A DNA stretch of 64,000 nt, taken from NCBI GenBank assembly GCA_964057225.1, contig OZ059894.1, positions 23,404,476 through 23,468,475 on the forward strand, written 5' to 3'. Made by a program: the position numbers and the translations under genes. This document shows, piece by piece, positions 1 through 12,672 of the stretch; positions within the stretch are counted from its first letter, which is position 1; each line of letters begins with the position of its first letter. Origin of the DNA: Auanema rhodensis. Its lineage: Eukaryota > Nematoda > Chromadorea > Rhabditida > Rhabditidae. The notes beneath the pieces were generated by a model, which had not been told where the DNA came from, did not search any database, and saw nothing but the letters and a program-made list of their open reading frames with translations.

Positions 1-176
1 GATATTGGTGCATGGTAACCATGACTTTGAAATTTACGTGAACTTCAATTTATGCTAATTAAATGTACACGTGATGTGCACTTGGTATGTAACTCGCTTC
101 ACGTGAAAGATAAAGAGATGCGGTTTTCAAAATTAGATTCCCCATGTCCATATTAGTCTAAAAACAAATTTTTATT
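1..176 (+). repeat. Representative satellite monomer (reference phase, 176 bp)
   Basis: This is the first full monomer and defines the numbering used in the other entries. In order it holds: a dyad around GGTAACC (14-20); a first ACGTG core at 36-40; an AT-rich stretch with CTAATTAAA (55-63); CACGTG at 68-73; GTGCAC at 76-81; CACGTG at 100-105 inside the 10-bp palindrome TTCACGTGAA (98-107); CGG at 121-123; CCCCATG (140-146 region); and an A-run/T-run segment at 159-173 that closes the unit. Hand count gives about 32% G+C, and the CG dinucleotides are at about 37, 70, 94, 102 and 121. Common polymorphic positions are 10 (G/T), 24 (A/T) and 149 (C/T). No HindIII site (AAGCTT) is present. Confidence 0.93.
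35..107. other. Triple ACGTG-core module of the monomer (example copy)
   Basis: Three ACGTG cores sit at 36-40, 69-73 and 101-105, spacings of 33 and 32 bp, about three helical turns each. The second and third are full CACGTG hexamers, and the third is embedded in the perfect 10-bp palindrome TTCACGTGAA. CACGTG is the recognition core (G-box/E-box) of many bZIP and bHLH factors. On the minus strand the middle site reads ATCACGTG, which fits the budding-yeast CDEI pattern RTCACRTG bound by Cbf1. The module recurs in nearly every monomer, with rare losses such as an ACATG change in some copies. Protein binding is an inference; regular spacing could also be a relic of an ancestral ~33-bp sub-repeat. 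Confidence 0.6.
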
Positions 177-185
177 GATATTGGT

Positions 186-200
186 TCATGGTAACCATGA
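186..200. other. 15-bp dyad at the start of the monomer (example copy)
   Basis: In the second monomer TCATGGT and ACCATGA form 7-bp inverted arms around a single central A. The dyad is present in almost every monomer. Its outermost pair corresponds to monomer positions 10 and 24, two of the most variable sites of the array: T10-A24 keeps the pair, while G10 or T24 breaks it and leaves 6-bp arms. Near-palindromic segments are common in centromere satellites and could form hairpins or bind a dimeric protein, but no function can be read from sequence. Confidence 0.55.
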
Positions 201-1760
201 CTTTGAAACTTACGTGAACTTTAATTTATGCTAATTAAATGTACACGTGATGTGCACTTGGTATGTAACTCGCTTCACGTGAAAGATAAAGAGATGCGGT
301 TTTCAAAATTAGATTCCCCATGTCCATATTAGTCTAAAAACAAATTTTTATTGATATTGGTGCATCGTAACCATGACTTTGAAATTTACGTGAACTTTAA
401 TTTATGCTAATTAAATGTACACGTGATGTGCACTTGGTATGTAACTCGCTTCACGTGAAAGATGAAGAGATGCGGTTTTCAAAATTAGATTCCCCATGTC
501 CATATTAGTCTAAAAACAAATTTTTATTGATATTGGTTCATGGTAACCATGACTTTGAAATTTACGTGAACTTTAATTTATGCTAATTAAATGTACACGT
601 GATGTGCACTTGGTATGTAACTCGCTTCACGTGAAAGACAAAGAGATGCGGTTTTCAAAATTAGATTCCCCATGTCCATATTAGTCTAAAAACAAATTTT
701 TATTGATATTGGTTCATGGTAACCATGACTTTGAAATTTACGTGAACTTTAATTTATGCTAATTAAATGTACACGTGATGTGCACTTGGTATGTAACTCG
801 CTTCACGTGAAAGATAAAGAGATGCGGTTTTCAAAATTAGACTCCTCATGTCCATATTAGTTTAAAAACAAATTTTTATTGATATTGGTGCATGGTAACC
901 ATGACTTTGAAATTTACGTGAACTTTAATTTATGCTAATTAAATGTACACGTGATGTGCACTTGGTATGTAACTCGCTTCACGTGAAAGATAAAGAGATG
1001 CGGTTTTCAAAATTAGATTCCCCATGTTCATATTAGTCTAAAAACAAATTTTTATTGATATTGGTGCATGGTAACCATGACTCTGAAATTTACGTGAACT
1101 TTAATTTATGCTAATTAAATGTACACGTGATGTTCACTGGGTATGTAACTCGCTTCACGTGAAAGATAAAGAGATGCGGTTTTCAAAATTAGATTCCCCA
1201 TGTCCATATTAGTCTAAAAACAAATTTTTATTGATATTGGTTCATGGTAACCATGTCTTTGAAATTTACGTGAACTTTAATTTATGCTAATTAAATGTAC
1301 ACGTGATGTGCACTTGGTATGTAACTCGCTTCACGTGAAAGATAAAGAGATGCGGTTTTCAAAATTAGATTCCCCATGTCCATATTAGTCTAAAAACAAA
1401 TTTTTATTGATATTGGTGCATGGTAACCATGACTTTGAAATTTACGTGAACTTTAATTTATGCTAATTAAATGTACACGTGATGTGCACTTGGTATGTAA
1501 CTCGCTTCACGTGAAAGATAAAGAGATGCGGTTTTCAAAATTAGATTCCCCATGTCCATATTAGTCTAAAAACAAATTTTTATTGATATTGGTGCATGGT
1601 AACCATGACTTTGGAATTTACGTGAACTTTAATTTATGCTAATTAAATGTACACGTGATGTGCACTTGGTATGTAACTCGCTTCACGTGAAAGATAAAGA
1701 GATGCGGTTTTCAAAATTAGATTCCCCATGTCCATATTAGTCTAAAAACAAATTTTTATT

Positions 1761-2816
1761 GATATTGGTTCATGGTAACCATGACTTTGAAATTTACGTG
1801 AACTTTAATTTATGCTAATTAAATGTACACGTGATGTGCACTTGGTATGTAACTCGCTTCACGTGAAAGATAAAGAGATGCGGTTTTCAAAATTAGATTC
1901 CCCATGTCCATCTTAGTCTAAAAACGAATTTTTATTGATATTGGTGCATGGTAATCATGACTTTGAAATTTACGTGAACTTTAGTTTATGCTAATTAAAT
2001 GTACACGTGATGTGCACTTGGTATGTAACTCGCTTCACGTGAAAGATAAAGAGATGCGGTTTCCAAGATTAGATACCCCATGTCCATATTAGTCTAAAAA
2101 CAAATTTTTATTGATATTGGTTCATGGTAACCATGACTTTGAAATTTACGTGAACTTTAATTTATGCTAATTAAATGTACACGTGATGTGCACTTGGTAT
2201 GTAACTCGCTTCACGTGAAAGATAAAGAGATGCGGTTTTCAAAATTAGATTCCCCATGTCCATATTAGTCTAAAAACAAATTTTTATTGATATTGGTTCA
2301 TGGTAACCATGACTTTGAAATTTACGTGAACTTTAATTTATGCTAATTAAATGTACACGTGATGTGCACTTGGTATGTAACTCGCTTCACGTGAAAGATA
2401 AAGAGATGCGGTTTTCAAAATTAGATTCCCCATGTCCATCTTAGTCTAAAAACGAATTTTTATTGATATTGGTGCATGGTAATCATGACTTTGAAATTTA
2501 CGTGAACTTTAGTTTATGCTAATTAAATGTACACGTGATGTGCACTTGGTATGTAACTCGCTTCACGTGAAAGATAAAGAGATGCGGTTTCCAAGATTAG
2601 ATACCCCATGTCCATATTAGTCTAAAAACAAATTTTTATTGATATTGGTTCATGGTAACCATGACTTTGAAATTTACGTGAACTTTAATTTATGCTAATT
2701 AAATGTACACGTGATGTGCACTTGGTATGTAACTCGCTTCACGTGAAAGATAAAGAGATGCGGTTTTCACAATTAGATTCCCCATGTCCATATTAGTTTA
2801 AAAACAAATTTTTATT
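1761..2816 (+). repeat. Local trimer duplication (2 x 528 bp)
   Basis: Linked variants repeat at exactly 528 bp: CCATCTTAG near 1909 and 2437, AACGAATT at 1926 and 2454, GTAATCATG in the dyad, TTTAGTTTATG, and CCAAGATTAGATACCCC near 2060 and 2588. Three consecutive monomers were therefore duplicated in tandem. The third monomer of each trimer is near-consensus, and that of the second copy has acquired further changes (CACAATTAG and AGTTTA). Confidence 0.85.
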
Positions 2817-4752
2817 GATATTGGTGCATGGTAACCATGACTTTGAAATTTACGTGAACTTTAATTTATGCTAATTAAATGTACACGTGATGTGCACTTG
2901 GTATGTAACTCGCTTCACGTGAAAGATAAAAAGATGCGGTTTTCAAAATTAGATTCCCCATGTCCATATTAGTCTAAAAACAAATTTTTATTGATATTGG
3001 TTCATGGTAACCATGTCTTTGAAATTTACGTGAACTTTAATTTATGCTAATTAAATGTACACGTGATGTGCACTTGGTATGTAACTCGCTTTACGTGAAA
3101 GATAAAGAGATGCGGTTTTCAAAATTAGATTCCCCATGTCCATATTAGTCTAAAAACAAATTTTTATTGATATTGGTTCATGGTAACCATGTCTTTGAAA
3201 TTTACGTGAACTTTAATTTATGCTAAGTAAATGTACACGTGATGTGCACTTGGTATGTAACTCGCTTCACGTGAAAGATAAAGAGATGCGGTTTTCAAAA
3301 TTAGATTTCCCATGTCCATATTAGTCTAAAAACAAATTTTTATTGATATTGGTGCATGGTAACCATGACTTTGAAATTTACGTGAACTTTAATTTATGCT
3401 AATTAAATGTACACGTGATGTGCACTTGGTATGTAACTCGCTTCACGTGAAAGATAAAGAGATGCGGTTTTCAAAATTAGATTCCCCATGTCCATATTAG
3501 TCTAAAAACAAATTTTTATTGATATTGGTTCATGGTAACCATGACTTTGAAATTTACGTGAACTTTAATTTATGCTAATTAAATGTACACGTGATGTGCA
3601 CTTGGTATGTAACTCGCTTCAAGTGAAAGATAAAGAGATGCGGTTTTCAACATTAGATTCCCCATGTCCATATTAGTCTAAAAACGAATTTTTATTGATA
3701 TTGGTGCATGGTAACCATGACTTTGAAATTTACGTGAACTTTAGTTTATGCTAATTAAATGTACACGTGATGTGCACTTGGTATGTAACTCGCTTCACGT
3801 GAAAAATAAAGAGATGCGGTTTTCAAAATTAGATTCCCCATGTCCATTTTAGTCTAAAAACGAATTTTTATTGATATTGGTTCATGGTAACCATGACTTT
3901 GAAATTTACGTGAACTTTAATTTATGCTAATTGAATGTACACGTGATGTGCACTTGGTATGTAACTCGCTTCACGTGAAAGATAAAGAGATGCGGTTTTC
4001 AAAATTAGATTCCCCATGTCCATATTAGTCTAAAAACAAATTTTTATTGATATTGGTGCATGGTAACCATGACTTTGAAATTTACGTGAACTTTAATTTA
4101 TGCTAATTAAATGTACACGTGATGTGCACTTGGTATGTAACTCGCTTCACGTGAAAGATAAAGAGATGCGGTTTTCAAAATTAGATTCCCCATGTCCATA
4201 TTAGTCTAAAAACAAATTTTTATTGATATTGGTTCATGGTAACCATGTCTTTGAAATTTACGTGAACTTTAATTTATGCTAATTAAATGTACACGTGATG
4301 TGCACTTGGTATGTAACTCGCTTCACGTGAAAGATAAAGAGATGCGGTTTTCAAAATTAGATTCCCCATGTCCATATTAGTTTAAAAACAAATTTTTATT
4401 GATATTGGTTCATGGTAACCATGACTTTGAAATTTACGTGAACTTTAATTTATGCTAATTAAATGTACACGTGATGTGCACTTGGTATGTAACTCGCTTC
4501 ACGTGAAAGATAAAGAGATGCGGTTTTCAAAATTAGATTCCCCATGTCCATATTAGTTTAAAAACAAATTTTTATTGATATTGGTGCATGGTAACCATGA
4601 CTTTGGAATTTACGTGAACTTTAATTTATGCTAATTAAATGTACACGTGATGTGCACTTGGTATGTAACTCGCTTCACGTGAAAGATAAAGAGATGCGGT
4701 TTTCAAAATTAGATTCCCCATGTCCATATTAGTCTAAAAACAAATTTTTATT
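2817..4752 (+). repeat. Eleven monomers with mixed variants, no clear period
   Basis: The monomers are in perfect 176-bp register. They show a mixture of T24 (CCATGTCTTTG) and A24 types, two AACGAATT variants near 3686 and 3862, and private changes such as GCTAAGTAA near 3224 and TTCAAGTG near 3619. I saw no long linked pattern and no coding or RNA features. Confidence 0.65.
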
Positions 4753-5632
4753 GAAATTGGTTCATGGTAACCATGTCTTTGAAATTTACGTGAACTTTAA
4801 TTTATGCTAATTAAATGTACACGTGATGTGCACTTGGTATGTAATTCGCTTCACGTGAAAGATAAAGAGATGCGGTTTTCAAAATTAGATTCCCAATGTC
4901 CATATTAGTCTAAAAACAAATTTTTATTGATATTGGTTCATGGTAACCATGACTTTGAAATTTACGTGAACTTTAATTTATGCTAATTAAATGTACACGT
5001 GATGTGCACTTGGTATGTAACTCGCTTCACGTGAAAGATAAAGAGATGCGGTTTTCAAAATTAGATTCCCCATGTCCATATTAGTCTAAAAACAAATTTT
5101 TATTGATATTGGTTCATGGTAACCATGACTTTGAAATTTACGTGAACTTTAATTTATGCTAATTAAATGTACACGTGATGTGCACTTGGTATGTAACTCG
5201 CTTCACGTGAAAGATAAAGAGATGCGGTTTTCAAAATTAGATTCCCCATGTCCATATTAGTCTAAAAACAAATTATTATTGAAATTGGTTCATGGTAACC
5301 ATGTCTTTGAAATTTACGTGAACTTTAATTTATGCTAATTAAATGTACACGTGATGTGCACTTGGTATGTAATTCGCTTCACGTGAAAGATAAAGAGATG
5401 CGGTTTTCAAAATTAGATTCCCAATGTCCATATTAGTCTAAAAACAAATTTTTATTGATATTGGTTCATGGTAACCATGACTTTGAAATTTACGTGAACT
5501 TTAATTTATGCTAATTAAATGTACACGTGATGTGCACTTGGTATGTAACTCGCTTCACGTGAAAGATAAAGAGATGCGGTTTTCAAAATTAGATTCCCCA
5601 TGTCCATATTAGTCTAAAAACAAATTTTTATT
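4753..5632 (+). repeat. Trimer-spaced copies of a marked monomer haplotype
   Basis: Monomers beginning at 4753 and 5281 share four linked variants: GAAATTGG at the start, T24, AATTCGC and CCCAATGTCC. They are 528 bp (three monomers) apart, with two near-consensus monomers after each. The same four-variant haplotype reappears at 6689, 7745, 8801, 9329, 13553, 14609 and 15137, so these are early members of the family amplified in the following block. The monomer before 5281 has a private change in the terminal T-run (AATTATTATT). Confidence 0.75.
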
Positions 5633-8600
5633 GATATTGGTTCATGGTAACCATGACTTTGAAATTTACGTGAACTTTAATTTATGCTAATTAAATGTAC
5701 ACGTGATGTGCACTTGGTATGTAACTCGCTTCACGTGAAAGATAAAGAGATGCGGTTTTCAAAATTAGATTCCCCATGTCCATATTAATCTAAAAACAAA
5801 TTTTTATTGATATTGGTGCATGATAACCATGACTTTGAAATTTACGTGAACTTTAATTTATGCTAATTAAATGTACACGTGATGTGCACTCGGTATGTAA
5901 CTCGCTTCACATGAAAGATAAAGAGATGCGGTTTTCAAAATTAGATTCCCCATGTCCATATTAGTCTAAAAACAAATTTTTATTGATATTGGTTCATGGT
6001 AACCATGACTTTGAAATTTACGTGAACTTTAATTTATGCTAATTAAATGTACACGTGATGTGCACTTGGTATGTAACTCGCTTCACGTGAAAGATAAAGA
6101 GATGCGGTTTTCAAAATTAGATTCCCCATGTCCATATTAATCTAAAAACAAATTTTTATTGATATTGGTGCATGGTAACCATGACTTTGAAATTTACGTG
6201 AACTTTAATTTATGCTAATTAAATGTACACGTGATGTGCACTTTGTATGTAACTCGCTTCACGTGAAAGATAAAGAGATGCGGTTTTCAAAATTAGATTG
6301 CCCATGTCCATATTAGTCTAAAAACAAATTTTTATCGATATTGGTTCATGGTAACCATGACTTTGAAATTTACGTGAACTTTAATTTATGCTAATTAAAT
6401 GTACACGTGATGTGCACTTGGTATGTAACTCGCTTCACGTGAAAGATAAAGAGATGCGGTTTTCAAAATTAGATTCCCCATGTCCATATTAGTCTAAAAA
6501 CAAATTTTTATTGATATTGGTTCATGGTAACCATGACTTTGAAATTTACGTGAACTTTAATTTATGCTAATTAAATGTACACGTGATGTGCACTTGGTAT
6601 GTAACTCGCTTCACGTGACAGATAAAGAGATGCGGTTTTCAAAATTAGATTCCCCATGTCCATATTAGTCTAAAAACAAATTTTTATTGAAATTGGTTCA
6701 TGGTAACCATGTCTTTGAAATTTACGTGAACTTTAATTTATGCTAATTAAATGTACACGTGATGTGCACTTGGTATGTAATTCGCTTCACGTGAAAGATA
6801 AAGAGATGCGGTTTTCAAAATTAGATTCCCAATGTCCATATTAGTCTAAAAACAAATTTTTATTGATATTGGTTCATGGTAACCATGACTTTGAAATTTA
6901 CGTGAACTTTAATTTATGCTAATTAAATGTACACGTGATGTGCACTTGGTATGTAACTCGCTTCACGTGAAAGATAAAGAGATGCGGTTTTCAAAATTAG
7001 ATTCCCCATGTCCATATTAATCTAAAAACAAATTTTTATTGATATTGGTTCATGGTAACCATGACTTTGAAATTTACGTGAACTTTAATTTATGCTAATT
7101 AAATGTACACGTGATGTGCACTTGGTATGTAACTCGCTTCACGTGAAAGATAAAGAGATGCGGTTTTCAAAATTAGATTCCCCATGTCCATATTAGTCTA
7201 AAAACAAATTTTTATTGATATTGGTTCATGGTAACCATGTCTTTGAAATTTACGTGAACTTTAATTTATGCTAATTAAATGTACACGTGATGTGCACTTT
7301 GTATGTAACTCGCTTCACGTGAAAGATAAAGAGATGCGGTTTTCAAAATTAGATTGCCCATGTCCATATTAGTCTAAAAACAAATTTTTATCGATATTGG
7401 TTCATGGTAACCATGACTTTGAAATTTACGTGAACTTTAATTTATGCTAATTAAATGTACACGTGATGTGCACTTGGTATGTAACTCGCTTCACGTGAAA
7501 GATAAAGAGATGCGGTTTTCAAAATTAGATTCCCCATGTCCATATTAGTCTAAAAACAAATTTTTATTGATATTGGTTCATGGTAACCATGACTTTGAAA
7601 TTTACGTGAACTTTAATTTATGCTAATTAAATGTACACGTGATGTGCACTTGGTATGTAACTCGCTTCACGTGACAGATAAAGAGATGCGGTTTTCAAAA
7701 TTAGATTCCCCATGTCCATATTAGTCTAAAAACAAATTTTTATTGAAATTGGTTCATGGTAACCATGTCTTTGAAATTTACGTGAACTTTAATTTATGCT
7801 AATTAAATGTACACGTGATGTGCACTTGGTATGTAATTCGCTTCACGTGAAAGATAAAGAGATGCGGTTTTCAAAATTAGATTCCCAATGTCCATATTAG
7901 TCTAAAAACAAATTTTTATTGATATTGGTTCATGGTAACCATGACTTTGAAATTTACGTGAACTTTAATTTATGCTAATTAAATGTACACGTGATGTGCA
8001 CTTGGTATGTAACTCGCTTCACGTGAAAGATAAAGAGATGCGGTTTTCAAAATTAGATTCCCCATGTCCATATTAATCTAAAAACAAATTTTTATTGATA
8101 TTGGTTCATGGTAACCATGACTTTGAAATTTACGTGAACTTTAATTTATGCTAATTAAATGTACACGTGATGTGCACTTGGTATGTAACTCGCTTCACGT
8201 GAAAGATAAAGAGATGCGGTTTTCAAAATTAGATTCCCCATGTCCATATTAGTCTAAAAACAAATTTTTATTGATATTGGTTCATGGTAACCATGTCTTT
8301 GAAATTTACGTGAACTTTAATTTATGCTAATTAAATGTACACGTGATGTGCACTTTGTATGTAACTCGCTTCACGTGAAAGATAAAGAGATGCGGTTTTC
8401 AAAATTAGATTGCCCATGTCCATATTAGTCTAAAAACAAATTTTTATCGATATTGGTTCATGGTAACCATGACTTTGAAATTTACGTGAACTTTAATTTA
8501 TGCTAATTAAATGTACACGTGATGTGCACTTGGTATGTAACTCGCTTCACGTGAAAGATAAAGAGATGCGGTTTTCAAAATTAGATTCCCCATGTCCATA

Positions 8601-11600
8601 TTAGTCTAAAAACAAATTTTTATTGATATTGGTTCATGGTAACCATGACTTTGAAATTTACGTGAACTTTAATTTATGCTAATTAAATGTACACGTGATG
8701 TGCACTTGGTATGTAACTCGCTTCACGTGACAGATAAAGAGATGCGGTTTTCAAAATTAGATTCCCCATGTCCATATTAGTCTAAAAACAAATTTTTATT
8801 GAAATTGGTTCATGGTAACCATGTCTTTGAAATTTACGTGAACTTTAATTTATGCTAATTAAATGTACACGTGATGTGCACTTGGTATGTAATTCGCTTC
8901 ACGTGAAAGATAAAGAGATGCGATTTTCAAAATTAGATTCCCAATGTCCATATTAGTCTAAAAACAAAATTTTATTGATATTGGTTCATGGTAACCATGA
9001 CTTTGAAATTTACGTGAACTTTAATTTATGCTAATTAAATGTACACGTGATGTGCACTTGGTATGTAACTCGCTTCACGTGAAAGATAAAGAGATGCGGT
9101 TTTCAAAATTAGATTCCCCATGTCCATATTAGTCTAAAAACAAATTTTTATTGATATTGGTTCATGGTAACCATGACTTTGAAATTTACGTGAACTTTAA
9201 TTTATGCTAATTAAATGTACACGTGATGTGCACTTGGTATGTAACTCGCTTCACGTGAAAGATAAAGAGATGCGGTTTTCAAAATTAGATTCCCCATGTC
9301 CATATTAGTCTAAAAACAAATTTTTATTGAAATTGGTTCATGGTAACCATGTCTTTGAAATTTACGTGAACTTTAATTTATGCTAATTAAATGTACACGT
9401 GATGTGCACTTGGTATGTAATTCGCTTCACGTGAAAGATAAAGAGATGCGGTTTTCAAAATTAGATTCCCAATGTCCATATTAGTCTAAAAACAAATTTT
9501 TATTGATATTGGTTCATGGTAACCATGACTTTGAAATTTACGTGAACTTTAATTTATGCTAATTAAATGTACACGTGATGTGCACTTGGTATGTAACTCG
9601 CTTCACGTGAAAGATAAAGAGATGCGGTTTTCAAAATTAGATTCCCCATGTCCATATTAGTCTAAAAACAAATTTTTATTGATATTGGTTCATGGTAACC
9701 ATGACTTTGAAATTTACGTGAACTTTAATTTATGCTAATTAAATGTACACGTGATGTGCACTTGGTATGTAACTCGCTTCACGTGAAAGATAAAGAGATG
9801 CGGTTTTCAAAATTAGATTCCCCATGTCCATATTAATCTAAAAACAAATTTTTATTGATATTGGTGCATGATAACCATGACTTTGAAATTTACGTGAACT
9901 TTAATTTATGCTAATTAAATGTACACGTGATGTGCACTCGGTATGTAACTCGCTTCACATGAAAGATAAAGAGATGCGGTTTTCAAAATTAGATTCCCCA
10001 TGTCCATATTAGTCTAAAAACAAATTTTTATTGATATTGGTGCATGGTAACCATGACTTTGAAATTTACGTGAACTTTAATTTATGCTAATTAAATGTAC
10101 ACGTGATGTGCACTTTGTATGTAACTCGCTTCACGTGAAAGATAAAGAGATGCGGTTTTCAAAATTAGATTGCCCATGTCCATATTAGTCTAAAAACAAA
10201 TTTTTATCGATATTGGTTCATGGTAACCATGACTTTGAAATTTACGTGAACTTTAATTTATGCTAATTAAATGTACACGTGATGTGCACTTGGTATGTAA
10301 CTCGCTTCACGTGAAAGATAAAGAGATGCGGTTTTCAAAATTAGATTCCCCATGTCCATATTAGTCTAAAAACAAATTTTTATTGATATTGGTTCATGGT
10401 AACCATGACTTTGAAATTTACGTGAACTTTAATTTATGCTAATTAAATGTACACGTGATGTGCACTTGGTATGTAACTCGCTTCACGTGAAAGATAAAGA
10501 GATGCGGTTTTCAAAATTAGATTGCCCATGTCCATATTAGTCTAAAAACAAATTTTTATCGATATTGGTTCATGGTAACCATGACTTTGAAATTTACGTG
10601 AACTTTAATTTATGCTAATTAAATGTACACGTGATGTGCACTTGGTATGTAACTCGCTTCACGTGAAAGATAAAGAGATGCGGTTTTCAAAATTAGATTC
10701 CCCATGTCCATATTAGTCTAAAAACAAATTTTTATTGATATTGGTTCATGGTAACCATGACTTTGAAATTTACGTGAACTTTAATTTATGCTAATTAAAT
10801 GTACACGTGATGTGCACTTGGTATGTAACTCGCTTCACGTGAAAGATAAAGAGATGCGGTTTTCAAAATTAGATTCCCCATGTCCATATTAATCTAAAAA
10901 CAAATTTTTATTGATATTGGTGCATGGTAACCATGACTTTGAAATTTACGTGAACTTTAATTTATGCTAATTAAATGTACACGTGATGTGCACTTGGTAT
11001 GTAACTCGCTTCACATGAAAGATAAAGAGATGCGGTTTTTAAAATTAGATTCCCCATGTCCATATTAGTCTAAAAACAAATTTTTATTGATATTGGTTCA
11101 TGGTAACCATGACTTTGAAATTTACGTGAACTTTAATTTATGCTAATTAAATGTACACGTGATGTGCACTTGGTATGTAACTCGCTTCACGTGAAAGATA
11201 AAGAGATGCGGTTTTCAAAATTAGATTCCCCATGTCCATATTAGTCTAAAAACAAATTTTTATTGATATTGGTTCATGGTAACCATGTCTTTGAAATTTA
11301 CGTGAACTTTAATTTATGCTAATTAAATGTAGACGTGATGTGCACTTGGTATGTAACTCGCTTCACGTGAAAGATAAAGAGATGCGGTTTTTAAAATTAG
11401 ATTCCCCATGTCCATATTAGTCTAAAAACAAATTTTTATTGATATTGGTTCATGGTAACCATGTCTTTGAAATTTACGTGAACTTTAATTTATGCTAATT
11501 AAATGTACACGTGATGTGCACTTGGTATGTAACTCGCTTCACGTGAAAGATAAAGAGATGCGGTTTTCAAAATTAGATTCCCCATGTCCATATTAGTCTA

Positions 11601-12672
11601 AAAACAAATTTTTATTGATATTGGTGCATGGTAACCATGACTTTGAAATCTACGTGAACTTCAATTTATGCTAATTAAATGTACACGTGATGTGCACTTG
11701 GTATGTAACTCGCTTCACGTGAAAGATAAAGAGATGCGCTTTTCAAAATTAGATTCCACATGTCCATATTAGTCTAAAAACAAATTTTTATTGATATTGG
11801 TTCATGGTAACCATGACTTTGAAATTTACGTGAACTTTAATTTATGCTAATTAAATGTACACGTGATGTGCACTTGGTATGTAACTCACTTCACGTCAAA
11901 GATAAAGATATGCGGTTTTCAAAATTAGATTCCCCATGTCCATATTAGTCTAAAAACAAATTTTTATTGATATTGGTGCATGGTAACCATGACTTTGAAA
12001 TTTACGTGAACTTTAATTTATGCTAATTAAATGTACACGTGATGTGCACTTGGTATGTAACTCGCTTCACGTGAAAGATAAAGAGATGCGGTTTTCAAAA
12101 TTAGATTCCCCATGTCCATATTAGTCTAAAAACAAATTTTTATTGATATTGGTTCATGGTAACCATGACTTTGAAATTTACGTGAACTTTAATTTATGCT
12201 AATTAAATGTACACGTGATGTGCACTTGGTATGTAACTCGCTTCACGTGAAAGATAAAGAGATGCGGTTTTAAAAATTAGATTCCCCATGTCCATATTAG
12301 TCTAAAAACAAATTTTTATTGATATTGGTTCATGGTAACCATGTCTTTGAAATTTACGTGAACTTTAATTTATGCTAATTAAATGTACACGTGATGTGCA
12401 CTTGGTATGTAACTCGCTTCACGTGAAAGATAAAGAGATGCGGTTTTCGAAGTTAGATTCCCCATGTCCATATTAGTCTAAAAACAAATTTTTATTGATA
12501 TTGGTGCATGGTAACCATGACTTTGAAATTTACGTGAACTTCAATTTATGCTAATTAAATGTACACGTGATGTGCACTTGGTATGTAACTCGCTTCACGT
12601 GAAAGATAAAGAGATGCGGTTTTCAACATTAGATTCCCCATGTCCATATTAGTCTAAAAACAAATTTTTATT
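5633..12672 (+). repeat. Super-unit copy 1, about 40 monomers (7040 bp)
   Basis: This block and the next share an ordered series of rare variants. The pattern TTAATCTA (from about 5786) followed by GCATGATAACC (5823), CACTCGGTATG and CACATGAAAG recurs 7040 bp later at 12828 and 12863. Internal rare markers also recur downstream, including an A for G in CGATTTTC (8923), CAAAATTTTATT (8965), GTTTTTAAAATT (11033), TAGACGTG (11331), AAATCTACG (11650), GCGCTTTTC (11737) and TTCGAAGTTAG (12441). It contains three 6-monomer units at 6161-9328. The precise ends are uncertain by about one monomer. Confidence 0.75.
6161..9328 (+). repeat. 6-mer higher-order repeat, 3 x 1056 bp
   Basis: The variant CACTTTGTATG recurs at 6241, 7297 and 8353, exactly 1056 bp apart. 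It is accompanied in each unit by GATTGCCC, TTTTATCGATA, TCACGTGACAG, GAAATTGG (6689, 7745, 8801), AATTCGC and CCCAATGTCC in the same order. The first two units also carry TTAATCTA at about 7017 and 8073. The third unit lacks it and has instead the private changes CGATTTTC and CAAAATTTT. This is a clean higher-order repeat nested inside the larger super-unit. Confidence 0.88.

Larger units (their letters stand above)
1..1760 (+). repeat. Ten near-consensus monomers without clear higher-order period
   Basis: Monomers 1-10 are in exact 176-bp register. They carry scattered private changes, for example a C in the dyad near 366, a G in gatgaagag near 462 and TTCACTGGG near 1133, but I could not trace a repeating pattern of linked variants. 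G10 and T10 monomer types alternate irregularly. No gene or other element is visible. Confidence 0.7.

Noticed and set aside
68-105. CACGTG motifs as gene promoters (G-boxes)
   Set aside because: They recur in every monomer and there is no associated gene, TATA context or transcription unit. They are reported only as a structural feature of the satellite.
1-176. Identity with the ~176-bp HindIII satellites of Brassica/Raphanus or the ~178-bp Arabidopsis centromere repeat
   Set aside because: The length is similar, but there is no AAGCTT site and I see no recognisable resemblance to those monomers. A database search would be needed for any family name.
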